A stretch of DNA of 64,000 bases from Leptobrachium leishanense (taxonomy: Eukaryota > Chordata > Amphibia > Anura > Megophryidae): assembly GCA_009667805.1 (NCBI GenBank), contig CM019064.1, forward strand, positions 381,930,049 through 381,994,048, in the 5' to 3' direction. Below the pieces are notes generated by a model that saw only the letters and a program-made list of their open reading frames with translations, made no database searches and had not been told where the DNA came from. Made by a program: the position numbers and the translations under genes. Shown here piece by piece: positions 1 through 11,199 of the stretch; position 1 is the first letter of the stretch, and each line of letters starts with the position of its first letter.

Positions 1-326
1 ACGGTGGGATAGGGAGTAAACACACAGGGACTTGAGGGGTAGTTGCTCCTGGGAGAGCACGGTGGGTTGATAGGGGAAATCAGGTTTCTCTGGAGCTTGA
101 AAAAGCTGCTCTTGTTCACAGGAACAGGAGACAATAATGAAGCGAGGATCAGAGGGCGTGTGGAGCCTTTATTAATTGGGCACATGGGTGAATCACGTGA
201 CCAGAGGTGTGTGTGTGTTATGTGATTTTAATTGTTTGATACTGGTGCTGTGCAGAAGGGCAGCACCTTTCATGCAGCCGTATCTTGCAGGTAATGTCAC
301 AGGAATGGGCAGGTACGGTCCTGACA
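1..326 (-). repeat. Ty3/gypsy-type LTR, partial
   Basis: Read on the minus strand, the LTR starts at 326 with TGTCAGGACC, the usual TG start of an LTR. It is preceded by a purine-rich run (minus strand of 327-341, AAAGAGGGGG core), as expected of a polypurine tract next to a 3' LTR. Bases 167-326 recur at 3081-3240 with only scattered differences. The other LTR end lies at or beyond the window edge, so full length is unknown. That this is an LTR is inferred from the TG start, the purine tract and the duplication. Confidence 0.6.
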
Positions 327-515
327 GTACCCCCCTCTTTAGAATCGCACTCTGGGCGATGAAGTGACCGGAATACCAGCCTGGGCACACATCTTCCTCC
401 GGTGTCTTCAGGATGGCATAGCCATAGAGTGACAGGAGAATGTTCACGGAAGGGTCACCCCAGTGGGTGACAGGTTCTATGGTAGCCATGGACCCGATAG
501 GTCTCGTCATCAGTC

Positions 516-1808
516 TCATAGAGAAAAAATAAAAACCACAGCAGATTCTTTAGGGATCTTGGGGGTACGCTTTCTCTGGTGGCGCCGTGTCTGAGATCTG
601 GACGTCTTGGTGACATCATCCATGGTGGGTACCTTTTCTGGAGGTAAGGGGACCCCCCCTGTGGGGTCTTTGGGAACGCTGGTAGCACTAGCTATAAAGT
701 GCTGCCTGGGAGGGATAGGTGTCACAGCAGGTTCAATCTCCATAGGAGGGTGATCAAAAACATGAAGGTCTGCTTCCTGCACAACCGTCCCATTTGACCC
801 GTAGACAAATCCAGGTGGTAAGGGTTTCAGTGTTATTCTGAGGCCTTCTGGAGACATAATGGTGGCATCTTCCACCGTAATTCCCATATATCCTGCTCGA
901 TGACCTGGGGATCCCTGTGAGCGCCGGGCTGTTTGTGGTTTACAATCGGAGTCTTCAGAGTCTGAGACCCCTGGCGCATATTCATATATAGGGTGACGGG
1001 ATGACAGATCTCGCTGATAGGGAGCACTGGTAGCACTGGCCATAAAGTGCTGCCTGGGAGTGATGGGTATGCTGATCGAAGTCAGAGCGGTCTCCATATC
1101 CATGGGAGGATCAGACTCCTCAGACACTGGGTACTCTTCCTCCATAGATTTAGACTCCAGGAATTCTGTGGGTTCTGTCTCCATGGGCAGTACTTCGTCC
1201 TCATCCTCCTCAGAGCTAGCCTCCAGGGACACCGAACCTCTGGGTACCATGGGTATGGATCTTCTGGGGGCTGGTTTTGGTGCAGGAGGTTTCCTGGGAG
1301 CTGGCTTGGGCACTTTCACAGGCTTTTTCACCAGTACAAGCTTTGGTCCTTAAGCAGACCTGGGCTTAGGTGTAAACATGGTAATTTTCACTGGTTTGGG
1401 GATCGGCGCATGCTTGGTAGCCTTACCAGGCTTAGCCACTGCAGCAGGCTTGGCTATTGCTGTAGGCTTAGGCCCTGGTGCAAGCCTGGTCTCTTCACGC
1501 GGGGACAGCGTAATCTTGACACGAGGCGTACTTCTTGGCATAGGAGTTTTTGCAGACCTTTGCCCAGGGATTTCCTTCTTGGGTGGTCTTATTGGGCAGT
1601 CTACCAAGAAATGGTTGGAACCCCCACAGTACAGGCAGAGATTGAGGGTCTGCCTTCTGGTACGCTCCTCTGGTGATAGGGGATCACGTTTCTTTCCAGC
1701 AGGAGTACGCACCTTAGTGGAGGAGTCCGATACTGTTTGCAACAGCTCTTTCATGAGGGTGGACAGGTGCTGGAATAGGTCCTGGAAAGTTCTCCTAATC
1801 ACCTCCAT
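516..1808 (-). pseudogene. gag-like reading frame of a Ty3/gypsy element, one in-frame stop
   Basis: The frame runs from an ATG at 1808 to a stop at 516 and is interrupted by one TAA at 1352-1350. The first part (about 152 codons) contains a CCHC zinc knuckle, C-x2-C-x4-H-x4-C (CLYCGGSNHFLVDC), the RNA-binding signature of retrotransposon Gag. It is followed by a basic Pro/Lys/Ala-rich stretch. The second part (about 270 codons) opens with Lys-Pro-rich repeats, has an acidic Ser/Glu/Asp patch, and ends in a basic tail. Neither part has protease or RT motifs. On the same strand the frame leads directly to the purine tract and LTR at 326, so pol is missing between gag and the 3' LTR. This is an internally deleted or non-autonomous copy. 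The second half recurs at 1815-3082. Confidence 0.6.
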
Positions 1809-1814
1809 TACAGC

Positions 1815-3082
1815 GTCTTCAGGATGGCATAGCCATAGAGTGGCAGGAGAATGTTCACAGAAGGGTCACCCCAGTGGTGTATTTAGGTTTTGTGCTGCCC
1901 TAGGCCTGACTAAACTTGTGCACCCCCTAATTTAAATTTGACGCACCCCTTCCTGTCAAGGGCACACCTCTTCCTGGTTAATCCCTACCCTTCCTGTTTT
2001 AAGCTCCATCTTTTCCTCTTAGAGCTCCGCCTTTTCCTCTCTTTATATTAAAAGTGGATACCAAGTGCCTACTTGTATATTTTGTATACCATTTCAAATG
2101 TATCAATTGAGATAAAGAAAATTATGAAATGTTTAAATTAAAGCATTTTTACAAAGAACAGCCACGCATGTCAAGTCTACTGGATCACAGCCGCTCTAAT
2201 TGGTTGAACAATAAAATCCATAGAAACGTGCACTGCGTATGAGTGTATCACAAAGCTGCACAGCAATAAAACCCACAGAAATGGGCACTGTGACCCCGGT
2301 GGGTGACGGGTTCTATGGTAGCCATGGACCTGATAGGTCTCGTCATCAGTCTCATAGAGGAAAAATAAAAACCACAGCAGATTCTTTAGGGATCTTGGGG
2401 GTACGCTTTCTCTGGTGGTGCCGTGTCTGAGATCTGGACGTCTTGGTGACATCATCCATGGTGGGTATCTTTTCTGGAGGTAAGGGGACCACCCCTGTGA
2501 GGTCTTTGGGAACGTTGGTAGCACTAACTATAAAGTGCTAGGTGTCACAGCAGGTTCAATCTCCATAGGAAGGTGATCAAAAACATGAAGGTCTGCTTCC
2601 TGCACAACCGTCCCATTTGACCCGTAGACAAATCCAGGTGGTAAGGGTTTCAGGGTTATTCTGAGGCCTTCTGGAGACATAATGGTGGCGTTTTCCACCG
2701 TAATTCCACATATCCCGCTCGGTGACCTGGGGGTCCCTGTGAGCGCCGGGCTGTTTGTGGTTCACAATTGGAGTCTTCAGAGTTCCAGACCCCTGGCGCA
2801 TATTCATATATGGGGTGACGGGATGACAGATCTCGCTGATAGGGAGCACTGGTAGCACTGGCCATAAAATGCTGCCTGGGAGTGATGGGTGTGCTGATCG
2901 AAGTCAGAGCGGTCTCCATATCCATGGGAGGATCAGACTCCTCAGACACTGGGTACTCTTCCTCCATAGATTCAGACTCCAGGAGTCTGTGGGTTCTGTC
3001 TCCATGGGCAGTACTTCGTCTCATCCTCCTCAGAGCTAGCCTCCAGGGACACCGAACCTCTGGGTACCATGGGTATGGATCT
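1815..3082 (-). pseudogene. second, degraded copy of the gag 3' part
   Basis: This stretch repeats 404-1262 closely in the same orientation: both start at GTCTTCAGGATGGCATA and end at GTACCATGGGTATGGAT. It is split by the 417-bp hAT element at 1873-2289, has small deletions (for example near 2540 and 2990), and no long continuous frame. It joins the LTR fragment at 3081 directly. The order LTR, B, gag, B', LTR fragment looks like an element rearranged by recombination between repeated parts. The hAT insertion came afterwards, because only this copy contains it. Confidence 0.6.
1873..2289. mobile_element. non-autonomous hAT element, 417 bp
   Basis: The left end is AGTGGTGTATTTAGG and the right end is GGGCACT, with short complementary ends. 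Eight-base flanks GTCACCCC (1865-1872) and GTGACCCC (2290-2297) match at seven positions, fitting the 8-bp target duplication of hAT elements. Direct proof of insertion comes from the sister copy at 447-480, where the gag sequence runs uninterrupted through this point. It contains no transposase. Bases 2225-2285 carry one copy of the ~56-bp unit found in other hAT copies here. Confidence 0.7.
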
Positions 3083-3240
3083 TTATTAATTGGGCACATG
3101 GGTGAATCACGTGACCAGAGGTGTGTGTGTGTTATGTGATTTTAACTGTTTGATAATGGTGCTATGCAGAAGGGCAGCACCTTTCATGCAGCCGTCTCTT
3201 GAAGGTAATGTCACAGGAACAGGCAGGAATGGTCCTGACA
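3081..3240 (-). repeat. LTR fragment, second copy
   Basis: These 160 bp repeat 167-326 and end at the same TG boundary (minus strand TGTCAGGACC at 3240-3231). The left side is fused to the duplicated gag segment and the right side abuts plus-strand pol sequence at 3241. Both joints are therefore unnatural for an intact element. Confidence 0.6.
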
Positions 3241-4410
3241 CCTGCTGGGGTAGGATTTTTCTTTGTGTCTAAAAAAGAGGGTGATCTGAGACCATGTATT
3301 GACTACAAAGGTCTTAACAGAATAACCAAGCGTAATGATTACCCCATTCCGTTGATATCTGAACTGTTTGATCGCCTTAAAGGTGCTAAGATATACACCA
3401 AATTAGACCTGCATGGGGCATATAATTTGATTCGAATTAAGAAAGATCATGAGTGGAAATCTGTCTTTAACACGAGAAGCGGGCGCTATGAATACTTAGT
3501 TATGCCATTCGGTCTGTGTAATGCGCCGGCAGTTTTTCAAGATTTCATTAACGATGTCCTACTGGACTTCTTGCAAGTGTTTGTTATTGTCTTTCTGGAT
3601 GATATGCTTATCTACTCTCCTGATATGGAGACACATCATGTTCATGTATGCACAGTGTTAAAAAGGTTACTGGAAAATGGGCTGTACTGCAAACTTGAAA
3701 AATGTTTGCTTTGATAAGCCGAAAGAGGCATTCATCACAGCATCAGTCCTGCGACATCCCGAGCCAGGTTTGCCGTTCCAGTTAGAGGTAGATGCCTCTG
3801 AGATTGGCATAGGTGCAGTCCTATCCCAGAGAGAGAGTCCTGATAAGCCGTTACATCCGTGTGGTTTCTTCTCCAGGAAACTGACATCTGCAGAGAAAAA
3901 CTATGATATAGGTAACAGGGAATTACTTGCAGTTGTTTCAGCCCTTGTGATATCTGTTAGAGGGTTCCAAAGACCCCATAATCATAATCACTGATCATAA
4001 GAATCTGATTTACATTGGTGACGCCAAACGCCTAAATGCTAGGCAGGCTAGGTGGTCTCTTTTCCTGTCCAGTTTCAACTATGTTCTTACCTATCATCCT
4101 GGTTCCAAGAATACCAAGGCAGATGCCTTGTCCAGGCAATATGAAATGTACGAGCATCATGTCTTTGACCAAAGTCTGATTGTTCCTCAAGAGGATTCTC
4201 GCTACCACTTTGATTACTGTGTCTTCTCCATTACTTGAGAGATTGCAGTCTGTTCAAGTTACCTCTCCAGCTGATAAGCCAACCTGTAAACTCTTCATTC
4301 CGGAAGAGGAAAGAGTAGAGGTTATGCCAGTTTACCATGATACCAAACCTTTTGGGCATATGGGGATAACAAAAACCATGGCTATATTAGAAAAGCAATT
4401 CTGGTATTAA
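3241..4410 (+). pseudogene. Ty3/gypsy pol remnant: RT, RNase H, integrase N-terminus
   Basis: This is a remnant of a retrotransposon polyprotein. The reverse transcriptase part (3241-3715) shows LRPCIDYKGLN, the first catalytic Asp in KLDLHGAYN, VMPFGLCNAPAVFQ, and the active-site FLDD at 3592-3603, a variant of the common YLDD. The thumb and connection region of about 100 residues is deleted. The frame then resumes, shifted, in RNase H ([14 protein letters not shown] near 3787). Another shift follows near 3985, then TDHKNL and an ADALSRQ end. An integrase zinc-binding start (HMGITKT and a terminal FWY) ends in a stop at 4408-4410, and the catalytic core is absent. It lies opposite in direction to the neighbouring gag, so it is not simply the missing half of that copy. 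It is non-functional. Confidence 0.85.
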
Positions 4411-4559
4411 TACAATAACCAAAAGGGAACAAGATACAGATAAACGGACATAGGACGGAAACATTAGGTGTAGAGGGCCCTGCTCATAGGAGCTTACAGT
4501 CCATTTATACACTCCTCAATATGCACCCCTATATCCAAACCACTGTAGATACACACCCT

Positions 4560-4725
4560 ACACACCCATATTATATACCTATACGGGCACACACAGCAAT
4601 AAAACTCATAGTAATGTGTGGTGTGTATGAACGTATCACAGAGCTAAACAGTAATAAAACTAACAGTAATATGCAGTGTGTATGACCGTATCACAGAGCT
4701 CCACAGCAATGAAACTAAAAATAAA
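4560..4725 (+). repeat. ~56-bp unit, about two and a half copies
   Basis: Units contain cacagagctccacagcaa, then a taaaactcacagtaatg-like segment and a gtgtgtatgagcgtatca-like segment. The same unit occurs at 2225-2285, 8195-8412, 18390-18860, 19820-19925, 22605-22850 and 33351-33465. No transposon ends were recognised around this copy. Confidence 0.75.
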
Positions 4726-4930
4726 TAGTATTTTTAATTAAAATACACGTTAAAAAGTAAATACACTAAAATAAATGTAAATATTTATTATATATTAAAA
4801 TTAATTGTATACTAAAATAAATTATATATTACTACTCTATTAAAATATACTATATTTAAATATACTGTACATAAAAAAAATGATATTAAAATGTAATATA
4901 TAGATTAATTTTATATAAGTATTGTAATAT
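4726..4930. repeat. AT-rich low-complexity stretch
   Basis: Almost pure A/T sequence with taaaat- and atatta-like repeats. No coding or structured signal was seen. Confidence 0.7.
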
Positions 4931-5130
4931 ACCGGCTGGGTGGAGCAGAGGTAACATCACTGCTCTGCGTGCAGAGAGCCTGTGGAGTCATGGGTTCGAT
5001 CCCGACGAGCACCTCTCCAGTAAGTGTCCTTGGGTAAGACACCTAACGGTACACATACTCACCACCCAGGACATACCTGAAAAAGAGAGAAATCTCAAGG
5101 TATCCTTCCTGGTAAAATAATTTTTCCAAA
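4931..5130 (+). mobile_element. tRNA-derived SINE
   Basis: The head (about 4935-5010) looks like a tRNA: a box A-like TGGAGCAGAGG at 4941-4951 and a perfect box B GGTTCGATCCC at 4993-5003, the internal RNA polymerase III promoter. After it comes a GTGTCCTTGGGTAAGACAC motif, resembling the conserved central block of vertebrate V-SINEs. The 3' part (about 5066-5125) is the same ~60-bp tail found at the 3' end of the LINE copies here, so the SINE probably borrows that LINE's machinery. The head has no intact cloverleaf, so it is not a tRNA gene. Confidence 0.75.
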
Positions 5131-5221
5131 AAATATGAAAATACATAAAAAGTAAAATAATGATTTTTAACAAAAAAATATACATTATATTAATTATTGT
5201 CCCCATCCCCTCTCCTGCTTA

Positions 5222-5710
5222 CCTTTGTTCAGGGAGGAGGCCAAATTACTGGTGGGCAGAGGTGTGAGAAGGGGATCATTTCTCCCTGGTGGTCCACTGC
5301 TGAGCTGCGCTGAGAATGCTGGGCATGTGTCCCTGGTGGTCGGGATGGGAGAAGCCCAGGCTCCTCTCGCGATGGCTCCTGAGTGACGGCGAGTTCCCGT
5401 GCCACGTGCGACGAGTGCTCGGAGTCACTGAGAGAGCAGTGGAGCTCAGTGGGAATGCGGTCCGTGCCCGATTGCAGCACAAACCGCATTGCTCCGAGGG
5501 AGCAGGCTGCCTTGGGTAATGCTGGCCGGCCGTATGGCCAGCCAGAAGCCCTCCAGTGGTACAAGGCCTTTTGTGAACTCGAGGGCCGCCAGCCAACAGG
5601 CCGCAAAGACTATCGGCCTACCAGGCAAACGCCCGGTACACCCGATGGCCAGTCCGGGCCTGCTGACATTGGTCTTCCAGATCACTGAGTCGAAGAAACC
5701 CATCAGTTGA
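5222..5710. other. GC-richer stretch, unclassified
   Basis: This block is clearly richer in G+C than the AT-rich DNA on its left and contains a GGCCGGCCGTATGGCCAGCC partial palindrome near 5523. Short open frames occur on both strands, but none resembles a known protein. It may be the remnant of a retroelement LTR or a transposon. Confidence 0.3.
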
Positions 5711-5740
5711 TATCACAGTTAGGTATATATATAACAGCAA

Positions 5741-5860
5741 AAGGTTGCACTCAACCTCAAACTAAGTGGGTGCATCTAAGATATTAAATACAAAACATTA
5801 AGAAAGAGCACTCCATATTAATGACCACCTTCTTCCATCATTTTCTGTGACAAAAAAAGC
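5741..5860 (+). repeat. dispersed repeat, also at 53105-53230 inverted
   Basis: The block from gcaaaaggttgcactcaacc to catcattttctgtgacaaaa matches the reverse complement of 53105-53230. It is a repeat-family terminus. The superfamily was not recognised. Confidence 0.6.
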
Positions 5861-5914
5861 ACAGGTTTAAAAATTTTCATAAAGCCTGACTGAGGTAATA
5901 AATGCACCGACATT

Positions 5915-6625
5915 GTACCGAACAGTGAATTTCCCCGTACGTTGCAATTTTGGGGCGATTCGGCTATTCAAAACCTGGCAATTCGCCAGATATTAGAGAA
6001 TTGCAAAATATGGTGCCTGTTCGGAGGCAGGGAAATCCCCGTAGAGAAGCTATGGTTATTCTATTCACAGACACCGAACAGCAGTGAAATGTCAGTGAAA
6101 TGCTCTGATGTTCGGTGGTTTAATTCGGCAGGTTTAATTAGGCAAATCCCATAGGATTCAATGTTAAAAATATTCCTGTTTTTATCCAATATCTAATAAA
6201 GCGCTTATTCTTTAAATTTGAAGCAAAAAGTATTGTTATTTATTTTTTAGGATCTTTTAGGCATTTTTCAGGATGTATTTCGGCAAAAAAAATAGATTTT
6301 TTTTCTTAAAATAGCGGCGTCTTTTTCTGTAACAGACCTTTTTATTATTATTCATAGGACCTTATATGCTAATTCCAGGCATTTGGCGGGTTTGCGGTGG
6401 ATCGTCATGTACGTTCGATTTTATTTCTGCTGCGTTTCGATTGGATCTGATTTTTTTCAGATCAGATTGGCAAATTATCGACAGATTAGCAGAAGATTTT
6501 CGGTGGATTTTCAGCAATTTTTCTGCTTTTGTTTTTTTTTGTTGCTTTTCCTTGCACTTTGGGAATCCTGCAGTGAATGCTGACTTCACTGCAGGATCAG
6601 GGTATTTGATTCCCCAATTTCCACA
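5915..6625 (-). mobile_element. mariner-like non-autonomous element, degraded
   Basis: This stretch resembles, in inverted order, the element at 10230-11096. Shared landmarks include a segment around ttcgccag/ctggcgaa, the gaacaggcaccg-like motif, the T-rich middle, and a cctgcagtgaa-like block near one end. The ends are blurred, so the boundaries are approximate. Confidence 0.45.
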
Positions 6626-7790
6626 ATTCATATGTGCACATATTTACACCTGTAAAAGAATGGTGTCACTCACCAAACATGTTTTGCGTCGCCGTTGACC
6701 TCGCCAACCCGAAACTAGAAGTGACTTGTTGTTCCCGGTGCTACGCGTGACGTCAGACGCGACTGCCCAATTAGTTTTTACTTATTTTCGAGTAATTTTT
6801 TTTCTAAACAGTTTATTTTTGACGTTGTATCAACAGCACAACAAAGTATAATGGAAATGTATTACAGATGCTTCATACATTATCACATCACTCAGTACAG
6901 TAAAAAAATGAGTATAATACATAAATGCATAAAGTGGAGACATAGGGCATAGGTGATCTAAATGGTGTATAGTCAATCCCCAGCTATAGGCATTGAATGT
7001 CAGAAGGGAGGGTGGACGTGGAGGCAGGCGAGAATATTTTTCAGTTGATTTTACTCACCTTTTGTCCCTCTCTGCATGCAGCTACTCCTCAGCTACTCTC
7101 GAGCATGGAAATCCCTGAGGCTTTTTTGTGGAATTTGCGCTCCCTGCGCTACTTTCGTAGTATAGGAAACGCAAATTGGGCAACGCAACGGGACTTGTGA
7201 ACTTTACGTACAAAAGTTGCATTACGCCTGTGCGGAACAATGGATCTGAGATGCACGCATGCGCGGTTTCGGTCCATTGCGGTCTCTCTGAAGCCATTCC
7301 CTCCCTGGCAGGTGGTGACACTGGGTGGGTTCACACAGCATTTTTTTACCAGTTTGCCTGGGCAGGGAGGGGGAAGGAGAAGGAGGGGCACTCCTCACAT
7401 CCTGACCATGTCAAAAAAATAAAGTGGTCAGGATGAGTGTTCCTTTAATTAAGTCTTTAAAGAAAAATCCGAGCGACATCATCTATTTTTCTGTGCACAT
7501 TCACAATTCACACCGAATTCAGTTCATTTCCCCGACCTCAGTATGTTGCAATAAAATTACTAGCTTTAGTTTTAGGGTTTGGTTTTGGTTACACCCAAGT
7601 AAAAAAAAAAAGAAACAGCAGAATCTGTTGCCTAAAAAAGAAGCAGCATGATAGCTTTGTAATGAAGATTGCAACAGAGAAATGGAGCAAAATCTGTTGG
7701 TTAGGATGAGGGTTAACCTAAACCCTAATACTAAACCTCACATTAAAAGATGCACAAATACTAACCCTCGGGGTCAAGTCCTAAAAAATA
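6626..7790. other. no gene recognised; mixed repeat debris
   Basis: The region includes a CpG-rich patch (6680-6775), a single-copy-looking stretch (6800-7300), and a T/A-rich part with degenerate ttaggg-like words (7560-7770). Short reading frames on both strands show no recognisable domain. Confidence 0.4.
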
Positions 7791-7791
7791 A

Positions 7792-8171
7792 GTGTGGGAA
7801 CTCAACAACATTTCTGTACATTCTGATCTCAAAGATTACTGGGAGCTACAGCGGCTGCAGCACTTCTTTATGCATGAGAATGCCATTCCTCTAGCAAACA
7901 CTGAGAAATTGTCATTCCTATGCCTTCCTAATGTAATTAAATCAGGAAAAACAAAACTTAAATATAGACAGTTTTATAAAACTGTGTCTATATTGACAAG
8001 TATTGCAGCTTCCCAGTATATCAGCCCAAAGGGAATTTGACAGTTCCTCCTGTCAAAACAGTAAGGGAACTGCGTTCCCAAGAGTTCCTGCAGGACATAA
8101 CCACTGATAGTCGTGATCTTAACCCTAAAACATTTTATTTCTTCCTTGACTTCTTTGACCACGAGGTGTGA
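7792..8171 (+). pseudogene. unrecognised coding-like fragment with a frameshift
   Basis: A frame of 82 codons (7792-8040) reads as ordinary protein sequence, with ERLQHFF-like amphipathic and YRQFYKTVSIL segments, and stops at 8038-8040. In another frame starting near 8046, a coding-like stretch continues (TVRELRSQEF, then SRDLNPKTFYFFLDFFDHEV) to a TGA at 8169-8171. The balanced composition across the shift suggests a decayed exon or processed pseudogene. I do not recognise the parent protein, and chance open frames remain possible. Confidence 0.3.
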
Positions 8172-8194
8172 CATTGTCATAGGATACCAATTAA

Positions 8195-8412
8195 TGTGTG
8201 CTGTCTATAAGCATATAACAGAGCTCCACAGCGATAAATCTAACATTAAAGTGCAGTGTGCATGAGGGTATCAGTGAGCTCCACAGCAATAAATCTACAA
8301 TTATGTGCATTGTGTATGAGCGTATCACAGAGTTCCTTAGCAATAAAGCTCACAGTAATATATGTTATGTATATGTGGGTATCAAAAAACTCTGCAGCAA
8401 TACATAATGTGC
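8195..8412 (+). repeat. ~56-bp unit, four tandem copies
   Basis: Four diverged head-to-tail units, each with an agctccacagcaataaa-like core followed by a gtgtatgagcgtatca-like part. It looks older and more diverged than the arrays at 18.4 and 22.6 kb. Confidence 0.75.
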
Positions 8413-8649
8413 AGTGCATATGTACGTGTTCTGTATATAACGCCTGTGGTGCAGTGACTAAGTAGTAGCCCCGTAAATAGTGTGTCCTTGCTTGAACCTT
8501 CACCCACTTGTATCACATGCCCTGACATCAGTCCTTTCTGCCCCCAGTCTCTGGCCCACGATGTAAGCTGCCTTGTGTACCCAGATCTGGGCATATTTCT
8601 AAGAGAGCTGGGCATATGAAGCTACTGTATACTCTCTGCTTTACTCCAT

Positions 8650-8867
8650 TTTTTTTATTTATCTATAATGTATTTTACCAGGAAGGATACATTGAGATTT
8701 CTCTCATTTTCAAGTATGTCATGGGTTCAAGAACATTGAAATTTTTATAGTCGTTAAAGAAATAGAAAGTAATAAATGCAAGATATTAAAAACAACACAA
8801 ATATACAGATTGACACAGAAAATAGATACTGTATGTAGGAAATAGTCATTATGTTACAATTTCACTG
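8650..8867 (-). mobile_element. LINE 3'-end copy, 5'-truncated
   Basis: Read on the minus strand, this ends in the tail gagagaaatctcaatgtatc, ccttcctggtaaaat and an A/T-rich terminus. The upstream part (ttgcatttattactttctat and similar) matches the copies at 22961-23130 and 23701-24036. Only 3' untranslated sequence is present. Confidence 0.75.
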
Positions 8868-9036
8868 GCCTGACAGATATATGTTGAACCATAAGAGTGT
8901 CCTGTGATTAGGGCAATGAAAACCTAAATTATTTTGACTGTATTGTCCACCATTGCCAAGCTATTATATCCTAACATAATGATGTTTTGAATATGAGCAC
9001 TGACTGTTTACTAATAATGCTACATTGAGATACCAA

Positions 9037-9219
9037 CAGGATTAGTCAAAGAAAGGTGAAACTCGTGAGAACTTTTGGAGAAGTGAAAATTCTAGGTCAA
9101 AATAGCTAATTTGGAAAGTAAAATTAAATGGGATAATTTTTCTGGTTTGGCTATTTTGACCTAGAATTTTCACTTCTCCAAACGTTCTCCAGAGTTTCAC
9201 CTTTCTCTGAATAACCCTG
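9037..9219. mobile_element. mariner-like MITE, near-perfect hairpin form
   Basis: The right end is a clear TCTGAATAACCCTG; the left end is a degraded form. The arms aaaattctaggtcaaaatag and ctattttgacctagaatttt are exact complements, so the whole copy folds into one hairpin. Related copies lie at 11663, 21797, 34544, 56579 and 63224. Confidence 0.8.
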
Positions 9220-9257
9220 CTAGAGTTAATTAAATCCACTTCTAAAAGCATCTTTAA

Positions 9258-9705
9258 GGCTGCTGTCAGACGAGCGTAGTGTTCACGTCCGTGATTGCGC
9301 CTAAAAGTACGTCCGTGATAGCATGAAAGAAAGTCCATTGGAGCCTGACACATGAAGTACGTCCGCACTGAACTGCGGACGCACAACGGCCGCGGCAAAC
9401 GGACGCAGGTTAGGCAAGAACGTAATACTGCTAGAACGGACGTGCGGAGTGCGCCACGTCCACAACGTCTGCATAGCTTTGTGTGTGAGTGATGGAGCAT
9501 GGTCAGACGGACTGCATTTATACGTCCAGCATTTTTGACGGACAGAATGTTTTTTCATTGTAATTTATTTTTCCCTCCTACATCCGTCAAAAATAACTTC
9601 AGTGAAAAAATGGACTGTGTGACCACTACTGCGTCATCCGTACTGACGATGTTTGTACTGCACGGACGTACAGCCCGTAGAAATCACGCTCGTCTGACCC
9701 CAGCC
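9258..9705. mobile_element. PIF/Harbinger-like MITE, CpG-rich (copy 1)
   Basis: The ends GGCTGCTGTCAGACGAGCG and CGCTCGTCTGACCCCAGCC are inverted repeats, flanked by TAA on the left and TTA on the right. The interior is rich in acgtccgt-type words and CpG and has no transposase. It is a close relative of 13753-14199 and 20891-21339. Confidence 0.75.
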
Positions 9706-9721
9706 TTAGCTAACTCTTTCT

Positions 9722-9900
9722 GGTCTATTCACTAAAGGTGAAACTCAGGAGAATTGGCAGGAGAAGTGAAAATTCTAGGTGACAATAGCCAAACCAGAAA
9801 AATTCTCCCATTTATCTCATTTTCCAAATCGACTATTTGGTCTAGATTGTTCTCTTCTCCTGCCAGTTCTCCTGATTTTCACCTTATAGTGAAAAGACCT
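9722..9900. mobile_element. mariner-like MITE, asymmetric form
   Basis: It carries the shared arm gtgaaaattctaggt. Its core is in the aaaccagaaaaattctccca orientation, opposite to that of the hairpin copy at 9037. The outer ends are degraded. Confidence 0.65.
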
Positions 9901-10229
9901 TTTTGGTGTTGTTTAATGTTCTATATAGGTAGCCTGGCCTTACTTTATTTCAATGTCTTAACCTTAAGTACTTGTTTTCCTTTTTTCCTCTATTTCTCCA
10001 CTTGTGCTGAATTATCTTTGACATCTGTCTCTGTAACCCTTGTTATTTGGTTTAATGTGTCCTTTAAATAGCTCCTATGAGTACGCAATATCATTCATTG
10101 ATTTGTGGTTTTTGTACCTATAATCCACACTTAATCTAAAAGACAACCCCTCCCTTTCACACCCATTCGTTGATGCTGACACTTAATTGCTCCGTCACCC
10201 TCAATCACAATGTACAAACAAAACACTAT

Positions 10230-11096
10230 CAGGGTAATTCAAAGAGAATCAAAAAGTCACCGCACGTTCGGTGACTTTTCGTTCTCTTCAATTTGGTTCG
10301 TTTTGCCGATCCCATTTCGGTGACCCTGCGGTGTATTCGGCAAGCACCACAGGATCCCCGAATTGCAGGGAAAGGCCGCCGCAAACCAAACGAAAACTAA
10401 CCGCAAAACTTGGCGAATGCACGCCGAAAACCCGCAAAAACATCTGGATTAACCTGCCGAAAACCACGGAAAAACCCGAGCAGGAGCCGATCACACGCAG
10501 CGAAGTCGCCGGAAAAAGCCGACACCGCAGACGAGTATTAGCAAAACAGTTTGCACATTGTGTGAAAAGTGAAACGCTGTTTGCAAAGAAACTACTGAGC
10601 GAAAATGTCTGAAATTTACATATGAGGTCCAGGGAATGATAATAAAAAGGGCTGTTACAGAAAAAATAAGTAAACTTAAAAAACAAAATTAAAAAAATCG
10701 GACTTTTAAAAAAAATAATTCAGAAAAATGCTTAAAATATCCTAAAAAATCTATAAATAAAGAGACTTTTTACTGCAGAATTTTATAATGAACGGTTTAT
10801 TAGATATTGCATTAAAACGGGAATATTTTTAACATTGAAGCCTATGGGATTCGCCTGAATAAACCTGCCGCATGAAAACACCGAATGGCAGGGCATTTCG
10901 GGAACCTTTCACTGCTGGTTTTCATTCTCTGAATAGCCGAAGCAGTGCTTTTTTATGGGGATTTCACTGCCCTCGAACAGGCACCGTATGTGCAGGCAAT
11001 TCGCCAGGATTTGACGTATTGCCTGCTCTCTGGATAGCCGAATGGCCAAGAAAGGTTACCTTTCTCCAGCCATTCGGATCTCTTTGAATAACCCTG
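10230..11096 (+). mobile_element. mariner-like non-autonomous element, 867 bp
   Basis: The ends CAGGGTAATTCAAAGAGAAT and ATCTCTTTGAATAACCCTG are inverted repeats related to those of the smaller MITE family here. The interior has two CpG-rich end thirds and an A/T-rich middle and no transposase frame. The element at 5915-6625 is a degraded relative in the opposite orientation. Confidence 0.65.
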
Positions 11097-11199
11097 TTGG
11101 TTAAAAATGTTAATGAATCAAAATAAATAAAGTATCTTAGTAAATTATAATAATGTGTGATTAAGCAATGATGAATTACTGTAGGTGTGTATTATTGAA

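Noticed and set aside
4931..5010. Possible tRNA gene
   Set aside because: Only the box A/B arrangement is kept, no cloverleaf is formed, and the shared LINE tail follows. It is a SINE head.
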